Source: Luidia sarsii
Taxonomy: Eukaryota > Echinodermata > Asteroidea > Paxillosida > Luidiidae
Assembly: GCA_949987565.1 (NCBI GenBank)
Contig: OX465110.1
Location: 526,501 to 590,500 of the forward strand
DNA: 64,000 bases
Reading direction: 5' to 3'
Shown: positions 12,401 through 23,600 of the stretch, in pieces
Layout: each line of letters starts with the position of its first letter
Numbering within the stretch: position 1 is the stretch's first letter
Program-made: the position numbers and the translations under genes
Notes under the pieces: generated by a model
What the model was told of the DNA's origin: nothing
Databases searched by the model: none
Seen by the model: the letters and a program-made list of their open reading frames with translations, nothing else

Positions 12401-13628
12401 AGAGTCCCAGGAGAACGGAGATCAGATCTCTAAGGGAAGCTCCAAGGACACCTCCAAGGACATCTACAAAGAAAGCGCCAAAGAAAAGAAAGACATTAAT
12501 GAAGAAAGCGACGACAACGATGATTATTTCCTCCATCTGGAAGACATCTTAGAGCGTATCCACAAAGAGTTCTACGACGCCTACTCCCACTTGCAGAAGA
12601 ATGCTGAGATCGAGAAGACGCCTCCTGTTCCAGACTTGAAAATCATCCTGCCCACCCTGAAGAAGAAGGTCCTTACTGGTGTGAATCTAGTCTTCAGTGG
12701 AGTCTTCCCAACAAACATGAACCCTGAGCAGAGTAAAGCCTGGAAGGTGGCTTCAGCTCTTGGTGCTAAAATCAGTCCCACGGTGATCTCTGGAGTAAAG
12801 GGTACCCCGTCACCAGCTAATGCAACCACTCACGTAGTGGCAGCCAAAGCCGGAACCTCTAAGGTCCACACGGCACAGAGGTCCAAAAATATCCACATAG
12901 TGACCCCAGACTGGCTTTGGTGCTGCTGGGAGAGATGGCAACGTGTTGATGAACGCCTTTACAAGCTCATTCCTGGACACTCCCGCTCTGGTAACAGCCC
13001 AAGATCACAAAGTCGAGCCAGTACCCCAGGTACTAGCGATAGTGAAACCATCCGCAGACTGGCACAAGATTCAATCCTCAAGAAGCATAAGGGAAAGCAC
13101 AGCAGCAAATCCAGAGGCTTCCCAGACCGCCAGGAGAATCCAAAACGGAGGAAGCTCTCCCCAGAGTCCCCGAAAGGTGAAGCAACGGCTGAGCAGAGCA
13201 TGGACACTTCCCCAGCCATGATTAGATCCAGGCAGGTCAGCCTCTCTGCAGAGTACAACCCAGTCTACAGCTTCTCCTCGGAGGAGTTAGAAAGCATGGA
13301 CAAGGAGGTAGAGGGCATATTTGATGAGAGCAGTAGCAGCAGCAGCAGCAGTAGCAACGAGTCTGCAGGCGACGTCCGCAGTAACCAAGAGAGCCTTGGC
13401 AGCATCACCCAAGCCATCTCATCTTCAAGTGACGAGAGCCTCACCGCTGAGAACCCCAAAGGCTGGATGCAGAGGAAGAAGCACAGATCAAGAGACAGCG
13501 ACACCGATGACAGTGACTCTGCCGATAGCAGTTCCAGTGCTGGGCTGAGTGACTCTGAACCTAGCAGTGGCAATGAGGACAGAATGGCGGCTGAAATTGA
13601 TGATTTGTTGACGTACAGTAAAAGTTAA
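9409..13628 (+). CDS. CTDP1: RNA polymerase II CTD phosphatase FCP1
   Basis: Exons are 9409-9641, 10313-10396, 10542-10632, 10870-10995, 11570-11820 and 12020-13628, joining to 797 residues (human about 961). The N terminus has a lipoyl/biotinyl-like segment (residues about 15-80). A CxxC-containing stretch, CSHPTVMKDMCAECGADL, follows. The FCP1 homology domain holds the catalytic DxDxT motif as DLDQT at residues 160-164, later HIFTMGARLYA, and the acidic pair in VVIIDDRDDVW. A BRCT domain spans about 475-577 and ends around THVVAAK and VTPDWLWCCWERW. The Ser-rich acidic tail ends MAAEIDDLLTYSKS, resembling the TFIIF RAP74-binding end of the family. It dephosphorylates the Pol II C-terminal domain, recycling polymerase in the nucleus. 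An AGC run encodes polyserine near 13330. All BRCT and tail sequence is in one large last exon. Confidence 0.98.
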
Positions 13629-16580
13629 ACATCTCTCTGCCATAGCATCTACTTCTTCCTATTTCACCAAAATAATTGACACTTTGGAGAAGCCTTACTT
13701 ATTTCTTCACGGATACAACCATCGTTCTACACAATCAGGGATTGCAATTATCATTTGATGTGACAAATGTATGCATCATGAAATTAATTTTTTAATCTGG
13801 CCATCCAATGCATTGAGCAGTTGTAAATGTTTAAAACCACTTTTAAACTACTTGGCATTTGCTCTACAATCAATAAGCTTCAGAACACCCCTACGAGACT
13901 TTCATGTCTTAAAAAATGATAGAAAACCACCATCTATGGAGTTTATTATCTTTCAATATCCCACTCTCAATATGTGAATATATTGGCATTCCATATCACA
14001 TTTGGAGCGTACATTATTTCAATCAATTACAGTTTTGTAATCCAAGATATCAACCCTCTACTGCGTTGGTGAACCACTTGAGATCTCAACTACAACAAAG
14101 ACATGGTTGTTTACCCAAAAGGATAGATGAGTGGCTGAGTAATGTGGCCATGTTAAATCCATTTCAAAGAAGTCAATTATAGAACCCTGAACAAGTGAAA
14201 CTTATTTTTTATAGGGACCAATATTCTTACTCAGGTTTAATCATTATGTCTTTGTGTTTCTATAGCAACTTCTCTGAAGACGCAGCACAAGCTAGGAACA
14301 TTTACAGACTTTGTGTTCCAGATGTCATGTGATTGTGACCCTAGATAATAGTAAAAGAATTGTATGATAGTGTTAATTCAACTTAAATTTTAGTTTTTCT
14401 TTCCAGTTTGCTTTGAGATGGTGGGATTTCTTTGGTTTGTCACAAGTTTCAGATAGTTGTTCAAATGTATAATAATGCTTGCACATTTGTCCATTATGTG
14501 TAAATAATGTACGATATTTGAATTGAGTAGCCTATCAGTGTTTGTGTAAACTTAGAGTGTTCGAGTAATCGAAAATCAAGTTATTATTTGATATTGGAAT
14601 TTCTCATAATTGAACAGATTGTGTGATTCAATTTGTACAGGTATTATTGTGGTGGATTGATCAAGGAAAAGGACAGGCACGTTGAATATTTTGTAATTTT
14701 TCTTTTAATCATCTGTCAGTTAAGGAATTGCAACCTTAGCCCTGATTAAAGAATGGGGGAAGCTCATCTTGTTCAGTATCAGAATTGGGGATTCAAATTC
14801 AAATAGGCCAAAATGTTGACCTTTCTTGTTGTTTGGCAATTGTATATAAAATGCACAATGAAATGAATAACTGTAGAAAGTTAAAATTCAATTTTTGTCT
14901 AACCAATGGTAACTTTTTTCATGAATTTGACTTGAAGATTAAGAGTTTAATTTTTCACTAGATCTGTTATTTTTGTATTATGACTGTAGATATTATGAGT
15001 GAGTTTGATGGTCCTACCGAATTTCAGCTTCCTAAGGGTATTTTAGTTGATACAAACTCTTCAACTTATGAAGAAATCATATGTATATAATTCAGGCCTT
15101 GAATTCCATTTTAAAAGGACACAGAAATTTTCCCCATGAAAACATTGGCCCAAGATGGTTGAAGTAAACATAAATATCTTTATCATCGTTCAAACTGTAG
15201 AACCAATAATTACATCATTGACAAAGTCGCTTTTTTCTGTTACGGTAACTGAATTTGTATCATATTCACGGAATGATGCAAACAGTTGCAGTTTACAATC
15301 TTCTTCCCTTCACTCGGGAAACCAAAACTTATTTTGACGTGGCCAAAATTGGCTGTTTCTACTTTCTAGTTTCTACTACTGAAAAAAACTATGTTTTATA
15401 CAAATAAGTGTACATGTATATGTAGAAAGTAACTTCTTTGACTCCAAGGAATTGAAATGGTACAAGGTTAAGGAATAAACCATCACTATACATAATGTAG
15501 AGTTCTAGACAGAAACACTTGGAGCATAACTGATAGTTTATTGAAAACCTTTCTTGACAATTTTGTATACTGCTTTCCAGTGGGCCTGTATGCAGAATGG
15601 CTTCATCAACCTTCAGCTTCACAAACATTTAAAAAAAGGTGTAAATTATTCATGAAGAGCTGAATGAAAACCTGACAGTAATCCATGGTTGTGTGGGATT
15701 AAGAGTAAATGAATGATGAAATATGAATGTCGTTCTGACTATGAGAAAGCCCCTCTAGGATCGTAACATCAGGCCTTCTAAATTTTGAAGATAAATTTCA
15801 AGACGACTGAAGTTGATTCAAGTTGGAAAACACCCCATGTGCTAACTTCCGCCAAAGGTTTTACAGACATTATGCTGTTATGTTATTGAACAAAACAAGG
15901 TATGACTTTACTGTACACACTGGCCCAATATCCTAGCCTGTATGTGGTAACACTACATACAAGCTACTTTATTACACACAGGTCAGGTATATGCATCCAA
16001 TGCATCCATGCCAGCCAACCTAGGTTCACAATCTATATTCAGTCTTACTAGACAACAAGTCTCTTCAAAGGGTAAGAATGGTCTTTCAATTCATCCCAAA
16101 GTCTCAATGACTGGCCTCTAAATGCTACAATAACCCTAACCGGCATTGAAACCACTATTAACCACACATGGTTTTTCCAGTGGGAGGATAAAAGCCATGC
16201 ACCAGGACATTCCAAGGCGGGTTTGTTGTGGTGTCCTGTGGTATGTGAGCCTACACCCCTGTGGGCACTGGTAAATTGTGGTATACAGTGTGTGTCCTGT
16301 GTGGGAGGTTCCAATTTCAAGAGGTGTGAGCTGTGCCTTTCTTTCCAAAGCCCAGCTTAGGCTCTGGCTATAGTTTCACCTCTGTTATCCAAAAGCCAGA
16401 AACACAGGCTGGGGTTCTTTTGTAGAGTCTTTCAAAACGGAATCTTCTCCAAACAAAAGCAAAGCCAAAGGTCTTCCATTTTCATGTTTTTTTCTTAGAA
16501 AAAGGATGGATGAAATGGAGACAAAGCCGGAGCCTGAGATGAGTTTAGGAAAGGTCTCATAAGATGGCACTCATCCAGCA
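13629..16580. other. Convergent 3' region between CTDP1 and MRPS17
   Basis: No convincing gene lies here. AT-rich sequence from 13629 to about 15070 reads as the CTDP1 3' UTR, with ATTAAA near 14745 as a possible polyadenylation signal. A minus-strand 79-codon frame at 15389-15628 has no family likeness and could be MRPS17 3' UTR. A degenerate copy of the palindromic family sits at 15735-15795, and a MITE copy at 16338-16555. Confidence 0.5.
16338..16555. mobile_element. MITE copy 2 (same family as 1041-1289)
   Basis: The two copies share TTCCAAA, CTTAGGCT(T/C), ACAGG(T/C)TGG(A/G)GTTCTTT, AAAGCCAAA followed by a short gap and TCTTCCATTTTCATG, and GGAGACAAAGCCGGAGCCTG, in the same order and spacing. 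Here the outermost ends are more decayed than in copy 1. It lies just beyond the MRPS17 stop codon and may be transcribed in its 3' UTR. Confidence 0.7.
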
Positions 16581-17415
16581 TCAGACAGGCGTTCCTTCCG
16601 ACTCTCTGTCCACCTCCGAGTCTCTATCGACGCTTTGTCCAACGTCCACACCCTCCAAAGAGTCCGTCTTGATGACCTTGCCAGCGGCTGACGTATCTCC
16701 ATCCCAGTAGGAGAAGCCGTCACATTTCTTGCCGGTTAGTGGATCGGTCACGTTGCCCAGACTATAAACAATGCGATCCAATCCGTACTTCACATGCTTG
16801 GAGCGGGGTAGAGGCAGTTGCCTGACCAAGACAACATCGCCCTCTTTAGCTTCTTCTTGTCCATCATGGGCAAAGACCGTCGTCTTCTTTGGGTGGTACT
16901 GTAAAATATAGAGATATTCCAAGTAACATTTCTAGGTGATATAAACATGATGAAAACAATGAAAGGGACTGGCACAACCAATCAGGATTCTAATTTACAT
17001 TCTTGAAAAAAATCAAATTTATTCTTGAAATAACTTGCTTTCAATAGAGATCCTTGATTTTAATTTTTATGAAAAGGGTAAAACTAAAAAGGTCTTTTCG
17101 GCAAGTACATTTACATGTATTTTCAGTTATTTTGTTATTTAATATGTCAGTGCACTTAAAACAGCTGCCAATATCAATTTAAATATGTACAAATAAACAT
17201 AAATTTACTTTGCTTTACCAGAAGGGGACTACATAGGTTGTCTGAGCAAAATTAAATCTTAAATAAATTATAAAAACCTCTGTGAAAAGTTTTCTCACCT
17301 CCATGACATATTTGTCCAGCACCAACCTTTCCACTCGAACCTTGGCAGTTTTCTTCATTTTTGTACCGATGACTTGGCCCAGAAGTATCCTCATCTTTGA
17401 ATGATGAGCTGACAT
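16581..17415 (-). CDS. MRPS17: Mitochondrial ribosomal protein uS17m, two exons
   Basis: Exon 1 is 17415-17299 and exon 2 is 16898-16581, joined in phase 0 to 144 residues (human about 130). Conserved S17 signatures are ILLGQVIGTKMKKTAKVRVE, RLVLDKYV, FAHD, LPLPRSKHVKY and VTDPLTGKKC. The protein binds small-subunit rRNA in the mitochondrial ribosome. The start MSAHHSKMR is preferred because its distance to GQVIGTKM matches the family; an upstream in-frame ATG at 17535 would add 40 residues with no likeness. The C-terminal 30 residues are acidic and probably lineage-variable. It is divergent with NECAB, with only 258 bp between start codons. Confidence 0.95.
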
Positions 17416-17673
17416 CTTGATTTCTGTATCATAAACGGTGCTATCGGTGTGATGAATGAAGAATTTACCCCAATATTTGAGGAAGATTTCTCTGGAGATC
17501 GCCAGACGTGTTCTTATCTGCACATGTAATGGCAATCATTTCTAAACAGCGCCCTCAAGTGTCGACAAACAGACCAGCTGACGCCCAGAGACCGGCACTA
17601 AAGACATTTTCGCCGAGAGAATCCTACATTTTGGTCAATTCCTCAATTCTTCGACTTGTCAAAAGGAACCAAC
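17416..17673. promoter_or_regulatory. Shared MRPS17/NECAB divergent promoter
   Basis: Only 258 bp separate the two start codons on opposite strands, so both core promoters and 5' UTRs must fit here. No TATA box is visible. It is the tightest of the four divergent pairs. Confidence 0.55.
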
Positions 17674-20600
17674 ATGACAACCGCAGAGAACGAAAAGGGC
17701 ATGTCCATATTTTTAGACGTAAGTTGGAATGAAGAAATGCACCCCAATACCAGTTGTTATTTCAAAGATTTATTTTGGATTCTAAATTTAAAGTTCTGGC
17801 AATAATCGTCTGTTTACAATTATTTAGGATTTTATCTTAAGGTGATATACAAAAATGTTGCAAACTGCTTACTGACTAAAATTACCAAAAAGTAAATCTA
17901 AAATTTAGTGGGCCTGACGTTTCGATCCTAGCAGGACCTTTCTCAAAGGCAGAGTGGCACTCTGCCTTTGAGAAAGGTCCTGCTAGGATCGAAACGTCAG
18001 GCCCACTAAATTTTAGGATTTTATCTTGTGTACAATTATAGTTACTGTACAATCCCAGTTCAGTGCAACTTATATTATGAAAACACCTCATTATATTGAT
18101 CCTGAACTGTTTATAAACAGATTATAAAATCATAAATAGTGTGACAAACCAAAGTTGTATAAATAAAGGCAACTTCCTGTTTGTGCATATTTTACTTTGT
18201 TTATTTATTCTTATTTATTCCTGCCATTCAGTTTACAACACATGCAAGGGAGAGACAAAAGCAGTATTGCTTGCCAATAATTCATCTATTTTTACACTGT
18301 CAAGATTCTTACAAAATTTCCCATGAAATATTAAATAATCCCTTCCTTCCCAAGCCAGTGACATACCGGTAAGCCAAATAAAGTTTGTTTGTGATTTATG
18401 TTTTTGTTTCAGGTGTTCCGCAGGGCAGACAAAAATGGTAAGCCACAGAGATTGAATACAACGCTACACTGATCAAAACAGTTTCAGAAATAGCACTTAC
18501 AAATTTTTGTAAAGAGACATTGAATCTCAGTGCTTCAGATAACTGAATAATATCTTGAGATTTTATTTCTGGGTTTTCTGTTTAATTTTCTTTGTTTTTC
18601 CCTTAGATGATAATTGCTTGTCTCAGGAGGAGTTTCGGTCATTCTTTGCGGATGGTGTCATCAACACGAAGGAACTGGATACCCTCTTCAGTGAGATAGA
18701 CACTCACAACACGGAAAATATCGACACCGGAGAACTCTGCTGTAAGTGTCGCTGTGCTACAAAGGGTATACGGTACTTTCTATCACTCTGTCAGGGTTTC
18801 CCTGGAATTGTTGAGTTTGATAGCTTGGCAACCGATAACTTGGTCAGTAAAATAGTTTGGCAATCAGCAGTTAATGGTTGAATTGCTTCTGACTGGTGCC
18901 CCCACCCCGACAAAGACTAGTTGACTATTACAGTATTAGGGAAGGGCCACCATCTAAGAACTGGATAGCTCAGATGGTAAGAGCGCTGGTACACCAAACC
19001 AGAGGTCTAGGGTTCAAGTCTTCGTTCAGTCAAAGTCATTTGTCATATTCCAAAAAAATTATGTTTGTAGTTTTCAACATTTGTGCATTATAACAGTTTG
19101 TTTACTGTATAGTGTATACACGACACCAGCACTTCATCCAAGTGTCTGCTAAAAGTAAGGTACCGGTAATCTTCAACCTGATTTCTGTCTTGTTCTTTAT
19201 CCAGCCTACTTCTCCAACCATCTTGGGCCATTTAGGGAGATCTACGCTGCCTTAGAAGATATCAATGTCTCTGTCTCAGCCGCTCTGCAAACCACGGCTA
19301 AGGTTTGGTCATTGTTCAATAGTTGTTTATATCCACCTCAGTATTAATATCTGTACGCCATCAGCTGTCTGTGAATGAGATTGATTGAATTCAAAGATAA
19401 ACTGCTACATGCGTCCAAGTTACCACAAATTTCATTATCAATTCCGTCATCCCCAGATCATAGAGTAGCATCCATGCTGAACTATTTCCTAGTATCCACA
19501 GATTTTATGTTATCAGAATACAGATCCTTGTCATTCAGTTCAGTTTTGCTCTGATTTAAAACAACCTTCAAACTTGTCCAGTTAGATTGACCAAGCCATA
19601 CGGTAAATCATACAAAAAATGAGTTGTTGATGAAGTGGCTTGAACCAAGACTAATCTCCATTCTGAAGTGGTCAGCCAACTATATTGCCCTATTGGCTTT
19701 CTCCCATGCTGTAGACTTATCCCGAGAAGTCCTTCCAGGACCAGTTCAGCGTCAGATTCTTACTCAAGGAGGTGCAGACTCAGCTGGGAGCATTGCTGGG
19801 GACAGTCAGCGCTGCATCCGACCATCTTGAGGAGGAGGCCATTAAGAATAGGTCAGTGGTGTTTCAGATTCATGGAGAGGAACAAGAATCCTTCACAAAT
19901 GGAGGCTGGTGGACAAGACTGAGGAAAATAAACAATGTATGGGTTCTAGAAGATCTTGGAGATATGTACTAAGAGCTGTTGTCTTCGCCAGGAAGCTGAG
20001 ATGTTTTGGCCACACTACTAGCCTACGAGCCAGTGCCACTAATGCCTTCAGAAGGTTATCAAGCAGGGCATGTTGGGTTAGACCTGTAGCAAGCTGGCTT
20101 GATGGTGACATCCATCAGGGCCCACTTTCATAGAGCAACTTAAGCATCAAAATATCCTTAAGCACAAAAAGACATCATTCATAGATCACTTTGCTAACCC
20201 AATTTTCACTATTGTTTCATGCTAAATAAAAGAAGAGTGAAATACAAGTCAAAAGCAATTAACATCACATCAAAGTGGGGTTTGTAATCCTGTTTGCGGA
20301 AGGAAGACTTTTCCTGCTTATCAGATTTTCACACTTAAGCGGGTCTATGAAATGGTGCCCTGGTCACTGGAGTGGGTATGACAGAGGAGGCCAGGACTGC
20401 TGGTCACCATACACTTCTCTCTCATCCAAACCACAACATTAAACGCCATGCGACTTGATTGAGGAAGGACAGGACTAGGGCTGAATATCAGCAGATTGAC
20501 TGTCAACATTCTTGTAGTAAGTTGGTCTGTAGACAACATCCTCTCATTGCAGGGTGCTAATGCAAAGGTAAATCAAAGAATCATTAGCAAGATGACTTCA

Positions 20601-23600
20601 GAGCTACCTCCATTCCTTCAATAAAAGTCCATTTGTACCACATTGCTGTCAACTGAACCTTCTTTAAATGCCCATCACCTCACACTTTTTGTCTTATGCT
20701 GACTAAGTACTTACTAGTGAAGAACACAACTCAAGGTAAAATTCACCAAGACAACTCTTTCTTGGGAATCACTTCATCAAATTTCTCTAGAATTTCACCT
20801 CATACTCTCAGTAGAATGTTCTTTCATCCACTCATATCAGGGTTTTTTGGTATCAGAGCAGTATTCTGTTAACATCTTTCTTCACCGGCAAAGACTAGTT
20901 AACTATTTGTGAATTGTGAAGGCCGGCATCTAAGGGATGGATAGCTCAGATGGTAAGAGCACTGGTACGCGAAACCAGAGACCTTGGGTTCCAAGTTTCT
21001 GTGCCATTTTATTCTGAATTCTTTCTCCTTAATTACAGACTTCATTTGTGATCATCATCTCCATCTCAGTCATTCTTCATTTTCTTCTTGACTCCACTTC
21101 TCTCGTACGATGTCCATGCATGGGTGACTGAGGGTTCACTGTGTTGTATTATCATGATCTTTTTCAGATAAAGATAGCTTTTTTTTATAAAACTGGTAAA
21201 GCACGGATACCTCCTGTCTGACATTTTTATCTCAGTAGGACCTTGAAAAGTCCAACTAGGTCCAAAACTTCAGTCCGTCTCATTTCCTTTCACTTGCAGT
21301 TTGGGTCAAGCAGTAAACAGTTTGCAATGTTTTTGTATCACTTCTATTTCATTCCAAGCAGCTTTCCTCACCATGCAATACTCAGACTGAATAAACATCC
21401 CCAATCTCTCCAGCATTGTAGCGTCCTTTGTCTATCATCATTATCTACAACATCATGTTATATCTATGATGCAATGCGGTACCCGCCACTATACATTATT
21501 CAAATCTGCCACACGATCTCTACCAGTTCGGTGGTTAATTGATTAAGACGTCTGCACTAGAATACAGGAGTTGCGGGTTCAAATCCTGCCCGAGCTGCCT
21601 GAAATCGAGCATCGAGGCATCGGGCAAAGCACTTGGCATTCAGTGCTTATTATGTCGAGCAAATCCTCATTGAATCACTGTCTACCTTGGCTTTGAAATA
21701 TTGTTCCCAGGTCTGGTGAGACGCAGGTTCACTTTGAGGAGCCAAAGGTGAGCAGCACAGCAGGATGGATTGCCAGACGGCAGAGAAGACAACTGTCTAC
21801 ACAGACCAGCATTCCAAGTGATGGAGCCCGTAAGTACTGTAGCCCTCAGAGCTCTATCCAAATTTGACATTAAATTGACAAACTAGCAAAGAAAACTTTG
21901 ACCAGACCGGGACTTGTAAATTCGATAAGAATGTCATTCAATGAGGGTTTGCCTGACCCAACATACAGTGAACTGAGATTTCCTTTTATCTTGAAATTCA
22001 CAATATAAGAAAGAAGTGTCTCTGTCTTCCTATCTCCATTGCTCTTTTTTGCTGGTATTTTTGTTTAGTGTGTGGATTGCAGAAATTGTACAGTTGCTCT
22101 GTATGATCCCCACTCTTGTCATCCCACAGATATGGCTGCATTCCTGACCCAGGTGGACCGGCTGCAAGAAATGGTGGACAAGCTCGAGAATAAAGTCAGC
22201 CTGGAGCCTGTGGATGAAGCCATTGTGGCTGATGACAGTGACATGGTAACATTGGTGTTTGGCACTATAGCCATAGATTATCATTGAACACTGGCTGGTT
22301 ACCGGCAGGATTTGGCTGGTTACCTGCAGAATTTGGCTGGTTACCAGCAGGATTTGGCTGGTTACCAGGAGGATTTGGTTGGTTACCAGCAGGATTTGGC
22401 TGGTTACCAGCAGGATTTGGCTGGTTACCAGCAGGATTTGGCTGGTTACCAGCAGGATACGGGTGATTACCTGCAAGATTTGGCTGGTTACCAGCAGGAT
22501 TTGGTTGGTTACCGGCAGGATTTGTTTGGTTACCAGCAGGATTTGGTTGGTTACCAGCAGGATTTGGTTCGTTACCAGCAGGATTTGGTTGGTTACCAGC
22601 AGGATTTGGTTGGTTACCAGCAGGATTTAGCTGGTTACCAGCAGGATTTGGATGCCAACCAGCCAAACACCCCTGTAATGTATTAGGCTTTAGCTGGATT
22701 TCACTGGCAACCAGCTAAACATTAATTCATTCAATACATCGAGCTTTCAATAGCTGGTTACCAGCGGGCTTCTGCTGACAACCAGTCAAACACTCATTCA
22801 TTGCATTAAGCTTTAGCTGGTTACCGGCTGGATATTACTGGTCCATAGCGGATAGGGATTTTCAGTGTTGCTTTATTTTTGTTTATCCAGGCCATGTTAG
22901 TCCAGAGGAAGTTTTGTGTGTTGGAATCCAATGACAAGTCCTTCAGGACAGCACTCAGAGGGTACCTGGATACATCAGGAAAGAAAGAAGGATGTCTTGT
23001 GTAAGGTTTCACCCATCATTTCATCCCATCAAGAGTCAAAATATCATTAGCTGAAGCATTGATATCATATCATCTTGAATTTAAAACCAGAACTTAAGGA
23101 TAGTGTCTAAAGACTAGTTGGGATGAGGGCATAAGGTTTCATTGCAACAACTTCTCATCAGATGACATGCAATAAAGTAGTTGATGCTAGGAAGGCTTCT
23201 GCTATCTCTTCCCAACTGGTTCTTCTTTGCGTGCTAAGTGCTAGTTCAGTTGGTATTCATCTGTCAGACTAATGCAGCTATCTTTACACTTCTGTTAAAA
23301 TCAAGATGAATTGATGGAAAATGCTAGCTCAAGAACCAATAAATTACCTCCTTTGGAATCCTTAAAGAAATTGTATCATGGATATTAAGTCTAAATAACC
23401 TTCATAACTTTTAAAGTATAAACTCTTTATCTCGACCACCTCAAAACTCTTTAAAATCTTTTTTTTATGAATAGTGAAAGTATCTGAAGGGGTTGTATGG
23501 GCTATCATGTGATATTTTCTTGTCTTTTCTTTGAAGTATGAGTGTGCGATCGTATTCAGGAACAAGTAATTTTGCCCTGTATGAGATTTGGGACTCCGAC

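Noticed and set aside
12113..13573. Several 60-100 codon frames on both strands
   Set aside because: Shadows of the large last exon of CTDP1, whose own frame is clearly conserved.
18963..19030. Candidate tRNA gene
   Set aside because: The anticodon arm is poor and the sequence recurs with the same non-tRNA head and tail, so it is a SINE.
21655..21955. Inverted pair AAATCCTCATTGAAT / ATTCAATGAGGGTTT flanking a NECAB exon
   Set aside because: Only about 15-17 bp with a mismatch; too short to support a duplication or circular-RNA claim alone.
22284..22665. CRISPR-like array
   Set aside because: Units are contiguous without unique spacers, and the genome is eukaryotic; it is a minisatellite.
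22265..22686. Long overlapping frames on both strands encoding NPAGNQP-like or GWLPAGF-like repeats
   Set aside because: They are translations of the intronic 21-bp minisatellite, which stays open because the unit length is a multiple of three.
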